Below, one piece after another: positions 44,418-54,856 of a DNA stretch of 64,000 nucleotides. A program made the position numbers and the translations under genes. Under the pieces are notes generated by a model. The model saw nothing but the letters and a program-made list of their open reading frames with translations, searched no databases and was not told where the DNA came from. Source of the stretch: Ascochyta rabiei (taxonomy: Eukaryota > Ascomycota > Dothideomycetes > Pleosporales > Didymellaceae); the NCBI RefSeq assembly GCF_004011695.2, contig NC_082417.1, positions 1,054,001 to 1,118,000 of the forward strand, given 5' to 3'. How positions within the stretch are numbered: position 1 is the first letter of the stretch; each line of letters begins with the position of its first letter.

Positions 44418-46152
44418 TGATCATCTTCAATGTACAAATTCTTCTACGGTCACATACACGGAGGCTAGCCATCATCTTCCAGCTCATTACCATTTTTGCC
44501 AGCGTTTTAGCGTGCATCTCGTCGGTCGATAAATTGGACCGACTTTCTTTACAATAGCATAACAGGCGTTACCTGTACATCTACTACACGGAGCTAGATT
44601 TTGCTCAGACCCAGAGCCAACCCAGTCGGGCGGGCGCTCGCGGGAGATGGAGAGTAGGACAGCCGACCGCATGTTAGCCTAGCCGTAGTCAACAAGACAA
44701 TGAGATGGACTAGGGCTGCCTTGGTGGCCACTAGATCTTGCACCAAGCAAACATGCCTGACTTGTCCTCTTGCTCTTGCGACCACTTGTGATGTCCAAGA
44801 CAAAGTGACCTGCCATAGCGTAATGATTGGTCAGATTACTGAACGTCTGGTCTCGCTTAGACCTGCTGCAAAGACGCTACGGTCCCAAATTTCAGGGCCC
44901 TTGGGAATGCTCCTAGTGCGGGGTCGTCGCAATTTTGAAAAGGAGCTCCGCGCACTCCGTTTGGAACCACCAAGGCCAAAAATTCAAATACCCACCTACC
45001 TATCTACCTACCTATCCGTATCGCCGACCAACCAACCAACCGGGTCGACCCCTTCCTAGCTTACTAATGAATCATGATGTTGATGAGCACGGCTTGGGAA
45101 TGAACGGTCATGAGCGGAGATAAGACTGCGTTCGTGAGACCCGGGGAAGGGGGCTGGTGACCTCATGTGGTGTTTTGCAACCGGATGAGATGGATGGACT
45201 ACCTTTCCATGCCAAAAGGTTTCATCTGACATGCCAATCATGCTGCAGCAGCTAAAACTTAAAAACCAAAGAGACAAGCGTTTGATGTCGAACGTTTTTG
45301 AATTGATCAAAGCACCGATTCCTGGCTTGCCGATCCCGAGATGGAGATCCAGATCCAGACCCAGAACCCGGACCCGGACGTATTGTAGACGTGGATGTGG
45401 ATGTGGAACCGGGCGGATCGGGGGGGGGAACTCGATGGGCTTGTGCATGTGCATTGTGGACGTAGTTGACCGGACCGATATGTCTGCTAGCTACTTACAC
45501 GGGCTGTTTCCCCGTCTGTTGGGACTGTATGCGTGTAGCTGGGGATGCTGCATGTACTCTACAGTCTAAAAGGGGCTCTGGTGTAGGGTGTTTCTGCCCT
45601 CCTCTGGCTGTGGAAACAGGTTTTAATGGAGACGTGCAGCCCTGAACGTTTCTCAGTGCTGATGAGGTGCAGATGTTAGACGTGAGAGGCGACGAAGCTC
45701 ACTGTTGGCGTTTGAGCTTTTCAGCTGCATGCTAGTTGCGAGAAAGCCTGGTTACTATCGTCAGCCTCAATAGTCTGTGGTCGGTATGAGAGGCATCTCT
45801 GGAGGAGTTTGTCGTCTTCCGCTCATATCTCGTGTGTAGATTTGTTATCAACATAACATCAAAAGGTCATCTAGCTGTGCAGAGCTCACTGCCTGGTGAA
45901 GTACGGTTTTCACCACTGTGGATGAAGGTAAATGGGCAGTCTTGGCATAAGACTGCAACAACAGCAGCCTCACCTGTCTCACTCACCTTTCCAGTATAAC
46001 ACCAATCCGCTGCTCACCTCGCCTTTCCAACCGCCTCTAAACTCAGAGCCAACACACGCACGCTGGTCGAGTGCGCTCTTCATAGCGGCAACTAGAGTAC
46101 TCCACGGCGCGTACACACGACAAGAGTCACACAAGACAGGAGTTGCTCCACC
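44418..46152. other. Intergenic, 1.7 kb
   Basis: Cyclin 3' region followed by spacer. It holds short degenerate repeats (ACCTACCTATCT-like and CCAACCAACC at about 44990-45045; GATCCAGACCCAGAACC-like at 45345-45385; a G9 run at about 45420). No gene is supported. Confidence 0.45.
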
Positions 46153-47366
46153 ATGGCGCCAAAGAAACGAGCAAGGGCAAAGAACTCATCTGCAACACCA
46201 CCAAGCAAGTGCCAGAAGCTGCCCAGGCAGCAACCTCAACAACTGCTTACAACAGCTGCCACTGCATCTAGTACAAGATGCTGCTTCCGACATGTGGGTA
46301 GCAAGAACGTTTGAGAAAGGATCCATACGTGTACTAGTGGGATGTTCAGTACAGCACTCAACGCTGCGCAGTCACCTCTTCTTCGGCTTCCGGCTGAGTT
46401 GCGCAGCCCGATCTGGAGCTACGCATATGGCGATCAACACGTTCATGTCGACCACATCACCCATCAACAGCATGTGTTTCGTTTGCGAACCTGTCAACAC
46501 ACGAGTTCTCTGCGCCCCTGCAGATGATCTCGCAACACGCCGCCGTTCTCTCTGCCTTTGGTGAGCAAGCAATTCTGGTGGGAAGCCTCTGCGTTGTTCC
46601 GTTCCTCCGTAACGTTCGTGTTCAACTTGGATGACAGCCACAACACACTTCGCGCCTTTCTCCGGTCGGCTCATCTAAGCCTTTCCTACGTCCAGTGCCT
46701 CGAGCTCACGATTCCAAAAGGAGACAATGCCTAATCGATCTCTCTGGAGACTCGCCCTAACTTCAGCCTTGCTTTCTTCACATGTACAGGAACAGATGTT
46801 CGGAAGTCTCGCGAAGTGTATGCACTTGACACCAGACAGATGATTTGCTCGGCGTCGAGAGGTTTACACACGAGTGTATGCCACAGATGAGGCCGGTACC
46901 CGACGAGGTGCTCCAATCTGATCAGGCGCTTCGAGAGCTTGCGAGGGCTCACCCTATTGATCGGGTTTGTGGTCGACGACGACAGGAACTACACTTGTAC
47001 GATGACCACAGATAACAGGCCCAATGGAGCGGGTCAGGTAACACGTGCTGCGAGGATGGAGGGCCTAATTTGGAACGACGAGAGAGATACTTTGCCCCAG
47101 TTTCTACGCTTGTTCCAGCAACACAAACTGCAGCAGGACCTCACCCACGTCGCCATCTTCGACAGATGGAAGCAAAGACGGTTTGACGGTGAGATCCCCC
47201 AAAAAAAAAAACTCGCGTTATGGAGCTCCAGATTTCGATGAAGGCTACTCTGCTCAATCACTCCCTGAGCCAAATCTTCCGTGATCGTTTGGCTGAGGAC
47301 AAGCGCGAGTTGGAGGAGATGGATAGGAAAGAGCGTAAGACGGACACAAAACATCCCCCTGTCTGA
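46153..47366 (+). pseudogene. Decayed 'LPAELR' protein, paralog of the next gene
   Basis: A broken relative of the gene at 47563-48507, in the same direction. Matching blocks appear in the same order. A basic Lys/Arg/Gln-rich start (MAPKKRARAK at 46153) comes first. Next are SPLLRLPAELRSPIW (about 46377), SKQFWWEASALFRSSVTFVF, DSHNTLRAFLRSAH, LIRRFESLRGLTLL (about 46919) and FLRLFQQHKLQQDLTHVAIF. The last is a tail around 47220-47363 (SLSQIFRDRLAEDKREL). The reading frame is interrupted by a TGA at 46525-46527, shifts by one near 46680, and shifts again at an A11 run at 47201-47211. The first splice junction expected from the intact copy also fails to fit by phase. The LPAELR opening is typical of fungal F-box-like proteins. 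Sequencing error could explain the A11 shift but not the rest. Confidence 0.7.
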
Positions 47367-47562
47367 GCGCCTCAAGGCAGCAGTGCTTGGCATTCATTTC
47401 CCTGCAGGCAGGCACAGTTTAGCGTATCAACTTTTTCAGGCATCTGCTCCTTTAGAAATCGTTCTTCATGTTCTTGGTTAGTACAAGAGCTCTTTTTTTC
47501 TCTGATTAATGTTCTTCTCAGACCAACAACAGTCCACGCAGCAAATTTACATACAAGTCAGC

Positions 47563-48507
47563 ATGGCATCTGGAAAACGAAAGCGAGATGACGAGGCGCC
47601 ATTAGTTGTATCTAATAAGCGTCAAAGAACCTCCCCGTTTGACTCCTATGTTAGTCCACATCAATACGATCCGAGAATGAATACTCTCGCGAGGATGTGA
47701 GTGGCTACAACGATCGTAGTAGTCAGTGCTGACAGCAGACTCAGAACCATCCCAGCTCAAAACGCACGCTCTTCGCCATTATTGCGTCTTCCAGCTGAGC
47801 TACGCAAGCAAATCTGGCAGCATGTATACGGAAACGCTCGCATCCGCGTCAGCCTTCCGTCGCACAACAAACGCGCCGAGGCCAGCCACGTGGATCTGAA
47901 ATACACGATGTGGGAAGACGTCTTCTATCCACTTACAGAAATGCTCCCACGGCTCCAGCTCCCTCGGACAGCATGCAAGCAATTCTATTCCGAAGCCACT
48001 GCAGCACTCTACGCATCGAGCACCTTTGAATTCGACAGCCCGCACACCTTCCGCGCCTTTGCCCTCTCGCCGCACCCCTGCGTATCCCAGATCCAAAAAC
48101 TGAGTATCCCTCGCTTAGAACACGACTGGGAAAAAGCCCTCACCGCGTCCCTGATCGGAAGGCTCAAGAGCCTGCGCGGCGTGCAACTTGCCCACACCTA
48201 CCTGCACTGCAGGGCAACTCACCCCCTTCCCCACGCCGGCCGCGACGAATGGAAACGCTACTGGCGCATGATCCGCTCGTTCCAGCAGCACAAGCTGGAG
48301 CCCCACATAACCGCATTCAGGCTCATGGTTCTCAACGTGTTCAAGCAGAACCTACTAGCGGGCGAGCAGCTTCCCAGGGACATCCTGGAGCTGAAGCCAG
48401 AAGAAGCGCAGTATCAGAACGCGCTGCGGTTGCAGGCTGATTTCAAAGCGGCCTTGTTACACTACACGCCGCGGCGGCTGTCGAGACGAGCCGCTGGAGC
48501 TAGCTGA
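47563..48507 (+). CDS. 'LPAELR' domain protein (F-box-like, fungal family)
   Basis: Exons 47563-47696 and 47739-48507 give 300 residues, joined across a 42-bp intron (GTGAGT, GCTGAC branch, CAGCAG). Exon 1 encodes a basic leader with likely nuclear localisation motifs (GKRKRDD, NKRQRTSP). Exon 2 opens SSPLLRLPAELRKQIWQHVYG, the hallmark of a large fungal family with an F-box-like N-terminus, and continues with ACKQFYSEATAALYASSTFEF, which is also typical. Function is unknown; some members may act as substrate adaptors in SCF-type complexes. A second acceptor (CTCAG) six bases downstream would drop two residues. The upstream neighbour is a decayed copy of this gene. Confidence 0.82.
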
Positions 48508-48754
48508 GGAGCATGTCAAGTTTTTTTTTTTTTTTTTCGCAGCCTCTCCGATCCACCTGTCCAGAGCGGCTGTCGATACCGGTCTCGCATCCAGCGCACC
48601 AAGCGTGCCAAATGACATGGACACGTTCCACCACCCCAACACACCCAGAGCCACTTGCAGCAGACATCTCTTCGGTTAGCTTGGCGCTTCAAGGAAGATC
48701 CGTGGCGCTGACTACATCCTGCCAGATCAAAGGCCAAAATCTACCGCCATCTAG
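48508..48754. other. Intergenic with T17 run
   Basis: A run of seventeen T at 48521-48537 lies just after the stop codon of the previous gene; possibly part of its 3' end. Otherwise empty. Confidence 0.5.
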
Positions 48755-48979
48755 TCATGGTTGCGGAATGACCTCTGGCGACGGAAGGCTGATTGCGCGG
48801 CCATCAGACCTAGCGAGTAGAAGTGATTTAGATGATGGAAAGTGCGCGGACGAGGGGGTGTGAATAGCTGCGAGGAGGGCCTGAGCATCGTCGTGGCTGG
48901 TGAAGGAGACATGGATGGCATCGTAACTTTCGACTTTGGTGAATACAAGTTCTTGGGTCTCGTACAGTCGTTCTATCAT
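48755..48979 (-). CDS. Possible small protein, 74 residues
   Basis: A short frame on the minus strand between two larger genes. It starts MIERLYETQELVFTKVESYD and ends LPSPEVIPQP. Composition is balanced, with an amphipathic start and a middle (DDAQALLAAIHTPSS, LLLARSDGRAISLP) that reads like a small alpha/beta domain rather than random sequence. No domain is recognised, no splice sites are needed, and there is no signal peptide. It could be a genuine short gene or a fragment of one. Its stop is about 250 bp beyond the end of the LPAELR gene and its start about 90 bp from the ATG22 stop. Confidence 0.35.
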   Translation of the reverse strand: MIERLYETQELVFTKVESYDAIHVSFTSHDDAQALLAAIHTPSSAHFPSSKSLLLARSDGRAISLPSPEVIPQP

Positions 48980-49069
48980 AATCTCATAACGTCATCCCAT
49001 CGTCTTCATTCCCGTCCCATCGTCCTCATTCCCGTCCCATCGCACGTTCAGCCGCAGGAAAGCAACTCC

Positions 49070-50927
49070 TCAATCCCCACCCACCCTCTCATAACTCCCT
49101 CTCCCGGGTCCAATCTCATTGTCCGCCATAGCCCTCGCATCCTCCCTTCCCTTCTCGACATCCAGCTTCCACAGCAAGGGCGCAGGCAGGACGACCAGGA
49201 CCGCCAAGAAGATGAACGCGGGCCGGATGCTCCCCGCATGGTCGACGATCCAGGCCACGAGCGCAGGGCCAAACGCACTACTGCCCTTATCCGTGACGGC
49301 GTACAGGGCGAAGAAGGCGGCCTCGCTACCCTCGGGGATAAGCGGCGCGTACACGGAGCGCGCGTACGAGCTGATGCCCCCCATGACGATGCCGTGCAGG
49401 ACGGCAACGGGGTAGATTTCCCACGCCTGCTGCAAGCCGATGAAGCCGAGTTTCCTGAAGAGCGGAATGTATCCTAAGAGGCCGTACAGGGGAATGATTT
49501 CCATGCCTGCGACGCACAACAGCAGGACTGTCTTGGACTGCAGTGCGTATCTGGCCGCAATGCGCGGCCACGCGAACGCGCCGATGATGCCGGAGCCGAT
49601 GGACGTTATCGACAGCAGTGCAATGGCGATGGTGCTCATCTGGAGCTCTGTGCGAGCAAAGAGCACGGCGGTGCCGGAGATTGTGGCAACGGCGTCGGAG
49701 AGCAGAAACCAGCTGACCAGGAACAAAAACGTCTGGCGGAGGCGGATTGCGCGGCGGAGAGTCGTCCAGAAGGAGCGGAGCGAGAAGGAAAGGTAGTAGA
49801 GGAATCGCTGGATCCTGGACGGTTGCTTGCCGAAGGAGCGTTCTTGCTTTGTGGGCAGAGGCGAGCCGGGGCGTGGTCGCAGCCAAAGTAATGTCGGGAT
49901 TGTGAAGATGGCCCACCACAGCCCAACGACGAAGAGGATGACGCGCATGGAGAAGCTGGGGTGGGCTTTGCCAAAGGCGGTTTTGCTGAACAAGAAGAGA
50001 ATCAGGATGGCGATGACTTGAACAAACACCGCGGCGATGTACCCGTAGCCAACACCTTTGCTGGATATCACTGCCGAGCGTTTTAGGTCCTTGGTCAGTT
50101 TATCTGGGCTGGCACGACGGCGCATTCCACTATCACCGTTGGGATTGAAGCTCTCTAGTTCCTGATCCAGGGAGGTGGATGACTCCGAGTTGAAGGACTT
50201 GAGATGCGACTCGGAAGGATGGTTGGCAACCAGCAACGGCAGGAAAGCGTTCAGCAAAACAAAGGAGAAGCCTAGACTGGTAACACCCAGAATGACAAGA
50301 ATAGGAGCAAGGTAGTATATCGTCGGCGAAACGAAGATGAAGAGCATGCTGACGACGGAGCCGGTATAGGCGCAGACTGTGAGCATCTTCTTTCGATACG
50401 GGCCTTGACGGTGTCAGAAATATCGAGATCGCCACTCAATATCCAAACGACTTACCATGGTCGGCAAACGAGCTGAACAGCACCAGAACAATAGCCTGCA
50501 CAAACACAGCAGCCGAGAAAGTGTACAGCGAGAAGCTACTCGTCGACAGGTCCTTCCCCATCAATCTGATCATGCACTGCTCTTTCTGGCCATCTGCAGC
50601 AGTACCATTATCGGCACGGATCCGCACAGTTCCGGCATGCTCGACGCACGGTTTGCTCCTGTCGGAGAAGAAGTGTCCGTTTTCACGAGCCAGCTGCTCA
50701 AGAACGACAGGGAGAAAGGCGCCTGGTGTTTTGTTAATTCGTGCAGACCAGATGGGTTGTGCAGTGATCTCCCTACCAACGGCGACTACGGCGAATACCT
50801 CTGCCGCAATGGGATAAGCATACCAGCCGTTCAGCTCGCGGGCCGTCGTTGGACTGGTGTCTTCGCCTTCGTAGCGAACCCGTGGCTGAATTGCCGCCGC
50901 CTCGTCGTCCTCATCCTGGTAGGACAT
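49070..50927 (-). CDS. ATG22: Autophagy-related protein Atg22 (vacuolar transporter)
   Basis: Exons 50927-50456 and 50403-49070 with a 52-bp intron (GTAAGT to TCAAG); 601 residues. Atg22 is a major-facilitator-type permease of the vacuole that exports amino acids released when autophagic bodies are degraded. ELNGWYAYPIAAEVFAVVAVG at about residues 30-50 is the family opening. A luminal loop follows, then SSFSLYTFSAAVFVQAIVLV. The exon junction gives DHGPYRKKMLTVCAYTGS, the cytoplasmic signature loop. Further helices include ILVILGVTSLGFSFVLLNAF and SVYAPLIPEGSEAAFFALYAV. A Ser-rich cytoplasmic loop with SFNSESSTSLDQE lies mid-protein. It diverges from the SET gene. Confidence 0.93.
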
Positions 50928-51513
50928 ATTGGGGAGTGTTCACGACATGAAGCAGAGATGGAAGATGACATCGTTGTGGTGTGCTAGGGCCGTGGTGATC
51001 CGGGAGTGGATCTCTGTTTCCAGGTGTGAGGCTGAGCTAGGCGGTTCTGGGCTGGCGTGGTGAAGCGCGATCGGGAATCGTCAAGCCTCAGCCGAGCTGC
51101 TGCTCGAACTTGTTGCAGATTACAGCTGCCATGGTCGGGTATTTCGCAAGAGACAATGGTCGGCTCGTGGAGCACAGTGCTGAGGAAGTCGTCGACATCT
51201 CTTCGTGATGGTAGGAAAGCTTCTCTTGCTTGAGGCTTACCGGTAATTCGGACGACTTCCGGCAACCAACGTGTGATCGAAACCACGATACGACCGCAAG
51301 AAGCCGAACACTAGAGCTGAATCGACAATTTAAGACTCACCCGGTCTCCGTGAAAACAATTGCTACGCGCAGAAGAAACACCTGAAGACTTCAAACCACC
51401 AACATCCAGGCGATATATCAAAATGACGTCACGTATCGCGAAGCTCCTCACAATTCAGGGCTGCTGAGGCACCAGTCTATTTGTACTAAGACATAAAACA
51501 CCAGCCTATCAGG
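50928..51513. promoter_or_regulatory. Divergent region between ATG22 and the SET gene
   Basis: Shared upstream DNA of two genes pointing away from each other. No specific element is asserted; CACGTATCGCG and GACGTCAC-like words occur at about 51425-51440. Confidence 0.35.
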
Positions 51514-53055
51514 ATGAGTCATCCCTGGAAGCCATCGCTCTACCGCACGCACGACGTGCAGACGCCCGCGCCGGCATCGGACACGGTGGATGAGCTGATC
51601 GCAGCCGTGCGCTCATGCACCACACGCCTCCACTCACAGCCGTATAACCCTGCGCTCTGGACTGAGCGTGCAGCGTATCATCTACGGCTGAACTACCCAG
51701 AGCTAGCGGTCGGCGATGCATATAAAGCCAGATTGCTGTTCGACCGCATAGACGCAGCGGCAGACGATGATGGAGAATTCAGCAAGAGCAATGGGAATGC
51801 GTTGGGAAATGAGAGTCGTGATGCAAACGAGGAGTGCCGTCTGAAGGCGTACACGATCCTAGGCCAAGGACTCTACGACTGCCATTGCCACTGGGAGTGC
51901 TTCGAGTTCTGGCTATCGTTGACGCGAGCTGAACAGTACCCGCGCGTCTCTCGGCTTGCGTTCACAAAAGCCAATGCGCTCAAGCAACTGCTGGCGCAGA
52001 AGAAGCAGGCTGCAGCGCCGTATGGAGGGACGCAGCAGCAGCAGAGAGATAGAGTGAGGGATGGAAGCGTCGTCAGTGTGCACTACCCGTGGATGGAGGA
52101 GCGACACCTCGCCAGGAGCGCTGGAGTCGTTGCGTGTGTGGACGAGGAGTTGAGGAACAATGTGCAGCCACGGGCGTGTCGAGTGGGCAAGAGTACGCTC
52201 GCGCCGACGGAAGAAGACATGCTAGGCGTGTTTGCGGTCCGGCCCATTCGTAAAGGCGAGTGTGTTCTCATCGACCGCACGACGACAGCAGCATGCAGCA
52301 GACGCCCGACCACTCCACACTGCGAGAAGTGCTACGACTCGCCCCTCTCCTCACCCATGCGCGCATCGTGCTGCACGGCACTCTACTGCTCCCGTGAGTG
52401 CCACGATGTTGCAACCAAGACGTACCACGGCGTGCTCTGCGGCCAGGACTTTGCTTGGCTCCTCGCCCCGGCCTCGCAGCTCGAGGAAAACGCGTCACCG
52501 ATGCGACCGCTCCTGATGCTGCGTTTCCTGGCCCTCTGCATCCAGGCAGGCACGGACAAACACCCACTTGACCATCCGCTGATCGCACGTCTCCAACCGC
52601 TCGCCAATCGCAACCACCTCGACGTCTTCACGCTCGGCGAGTCCGTCGCAACGCCGGTCCGAATCCTGCAGCAGCTGGGCGTCGACGTCTTCACTTCCCT
52701 CGACCGCTTCTCCACCATGGCCCTGCACACGCTGTGGACGCGCGTCGCGAACAACAAAGCAGGAAGCCTCGATCCCAAGCTCGGGTTCGTGGACGCGATA
52801 TCGCCGCTCTTGCCGCTGTTCAATCACAGCTGCGCGCCCAACGTCGAGTACAAGAAGGAAGAGGGCACGAGCACGATTCGATTCTTTGCGCTCCGGGATG
52901 TTGCGCAAGGGGAGGAGATGTTCGATAGCTATCGCGATGTGGAGGAGCTGGAGAGGGAAGAGAGGGTGCAGCGCTTGTGGCCGTGGTTCGAGGGCGCGTG
53001 TTTGTGCGCGAGATGCGAGAGGGAGGCCACGGCAGGGATGGAAGTAGAAACGTGA
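51514..53055 (+). CDS. SET-domain protein with MYND-like insert
   Basis: A single exon of 513 residues. An N-terminal TPR-like helical region (NPALWTERAAYHLRLNYPELAVGDAYKARLL, residues 45-75 in part) precedes the split SET domain. The first SET half is near residues 228-255 (LGVFAVRPIRKGECVLIDR). A Cys-rich MYND-like zinc finger spans about 269-308 (HCEKCYD, SCCTALYCSRECHD). The catalytic half follows, with FNHSCAPNVEY at 436-446 and a methyl-donor pocket, GEEMFDSYRD, at about 465. A short post-SET Cys cluster (CLCARCERE) lies near 496. This is the SMYD layout, so it is a probable protein lysine methyltransferase of unknown target. It ends 140 bp before the end of the convergent MFAP1 gene. 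Confidence 0.9.
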   Translation: MSHPWKPSLYRTHDVQTPAPASDTVDELIAAVRSCTTRLHSQPYNPALWTERAAYHLRLNYPELAVGDAYKARLLFDRIDAAADDDGEFSKSNGNALGNESRDANEECRLKAYTILGQGLYDCHCHWECFEFWLSLTRAEQYPRVSRLAFTKANALKQLLAQKKQAAAPYGGTQQQQRDRVRDGSVVSVHYPWMEERHLARSAGVVACVDEELRNNVQPRACRVGKSTLAPTEEDMLGVFAVRPIRKGECVLIDRTTTAACSRRPTTPHCEKCYDSPLSSPMRASCCTALYCSRECHDVATKTYHGVLCGQDFAWLLAPASQLEENASPMRPLLMLRFLALCIQAGTDKHPLDHPLIARLQPLANRNHLDVFTLGESVATPVRILQQLGVDVFTSLDRFSTMALHTLWTRVANNKAGSLDPKLGFVDAISPLLPLFNHSCAPNVEYKKEEGTSTIRFFALRDVAQGEEMFDSYRDVEELEREERVQRLWPWFEGACLCARCEREATAGMEVET

Positions 53056-53105
53056 ATGTGTGATATTGTGATGGAATGACGCCCACGCCGCAAATGCTCC
53101 CAAAC

Positions 53106-53145
53106 ATCCCATCCCATCCCATCCCATCCCATCCCATCCCATCCC
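53106..53145. repeat. (ATCCC)8 pentamer array
   Basis: Eight perfect copies between the convergent 3' ends of the SET and MFAP1 genes. Confidence 0.95.
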
Positions 53146-53195
53146 AGCCCGTGCGCCGTGCAAGGAATGCTCTCTTGGTACATGTCTTTGGCGGT

Positions 53196-54325
53196 TCACG
53201 CTCGCTCGTCGATGCGCGGCCTCTTGCTGTCTCTCTCGCCGTCGTCTGCGAATCGTTTCCGGTCGCCCAGGGGGTTTGCGTTTGCGCCGCTGGGGCCCTC
53301 CTGGTCGCGGTCTCGCCCTCTGTGGCCATCGGACCTGAAGCGCTCGTCGAGCGCGTAGTCCTCTCTGGTGCGCCGTGGTCGGTCGTCGGCGTAGTCGCCC
53401 CAGCGGCCGGTGTCCTCGGAGCGCATGTCCTTGTAGCGGGTGCCGCCCTTCTTGCCCAGCTTGGTCATGTCGCGGATCTGCATGTACTCGGGCAGGACCT
53501 CGCGGTTCGTCTGGTCTTCGAAGCGCGCGTTCATGAGATTGCGCTTGTCGAGGCCGAGCTCCTTGAGCTCGTCGGTGAAGAAGGCGCCCTTGTGGAAGTA
53601 CTTCTGCATGAACTGCGCCTGCCCCCTGCCCTCGCGCGCCTCGGCCTGCTTCTCCATGTGTGCGCGGTCCTCTGCCTCGCGCTCGGCGGCGCTCAGGTTG
53701 CGGCGGCGCTCGATCTCGGCGCGCTCGGCCTCGGCCTCCTCGATGGCGAGGCGCTCGCGCTTGATGCGGCGCAGCTCGCGCAGCTTCCACGCGAGGAACT
53801 CGGCGGGCGGGTCCAGGGCGTCGGTGTCGTCGATGGCGTTGATGTCGGCGTCCTCGACGTCGTCGTCCCAGTCCTTGCGGGCGGCGAGGCGCTCGGCGGC
53901 GCGGGCTTCGACCTGCGCCTGCACGAGGGCGCGCGTCTGCTCCTGCCGCCGCTGCTCTTCTTCGGCCGCGAGCTGGTCGGCTGTCTTGGCCGGGCCTGCC
54001 GTCTGGGCGCGCGCCTTCTTGCTGATGAAGACGGGACGGAGCTGCTTGCGGGGCGCTTCGTCTTCGCTCGACTCGTCCTCGTCCTCCTCTGACGACTCGT
54101 CCTCGCTGGAGCGCTCGTCTCCGCTGCCCTCGGCGCCGTCTTCGCCGTCTTCGCCGTCTTCGCCCTTGTCGTCCCCGGCCTCGCTTTCCGTCTCAAACTC
54201 GTCCTCGATGGCCTTGCGCTCGGCCTCGGACTTCTGCCGCGCTGCGAGTGTCGACTTGAGCGCGGACCTGGGGAACGACGAGGCAATGGGCGCGGGCTTT
54301 GGCTTGGCAAACGGCTTCGGCCTGG

Positions 54326-54366
<41 letters not shown>

Positions 54367-54488
54367 TCGCCCGAGTCGGACTCGTCCGAGCTCGACGGCT
54401 CTTCGGTGGGCGCGGCGCCGGGCTTCCCGGCAAACTGTCGCGTCCGCACAGGCTGCGCGGTGAGCTTCTTCGACTTTGGCGGCGGCAT
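53196..54488 (-). CDS. MFAP1: Spliceosome component MFAP1
   Basis: A single exon of 430 residues starting MPPPKSKKLTAQPVRTRQF at 54488; the frame is open further upstream (to 54644) but with a GC-rich unlike sequence. MFAP1 belongs to the B complex of the spliceosome and is needed for pre-mRNA splicing. The first half is low-complexity, with Q43-54 encoded by a pure CAG run and long acidic Ser/Glu stretches. The second half is helical and charged (LREAR-like Arg/Glu repeats, AARKDWDDDVEDADINAIDDTD). The diagnostic C-terminal block follows: FMQKYFHKGAFFTDELKELG, LDKRNLMNARFEDQTNREVL, PEYMQIRDMTKLGKKGGTRY and KDMRSEDTGRWGDY. The tail is Arg/Asp-rich. High GC creates several long false frames on both strands of this gene. 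Confidence 0.93.
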
Positions 54489-54856
54489 CGTGCGTGAGAC
54501 GGCGGCGAGGCGGAGGGGACGTGGCGCGCGTGGGGGGGCCTCTCCAAAAAGTCGAAGAGCGCACACGCCGCCCTGCCGCGGTTCGCGGTGCGGTAGCGCC
54601 TTGGCCCCACGCAGCGCTTGACCCCACGCAGGGCTGAACCCCACCGCGATGCGTCAATCATGTGCATCGCAGCATCTCGTCTCGTTGCAGCACCACGCAT
54701 GCCATGTCATGGAGCGTTGCAGATCAATCGAACATGTGGATAGATTGCAAAGGTAAAAGGATCCTCCAAGCGCCATATGGTATCCGAACAAGATCAACGC
54801 CCGCTAAAGCACCTCAACCAAAGCAACACGCTTGACTCGCCATTCGCCTCTCCCGC
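54489..54856. other. Intergenic
   Basis: Upstream of MFAP1 and downstream of the PEP-mutase-like gene; GC-rich nearest MFAP1. No gene is seen. Confidence 0.4.

Noticed and set aside
53076..54621. Plus-strand frames of 338 and 393 codons opposite MFAP1
   Set aside because: They are antisense shadows of a GC-rich, repetitive Glu/Ser/Arg coding region. They are Ser/Ala/Leu monotony with no motif, while the minus strand has the diagnostic MFAP1 block.
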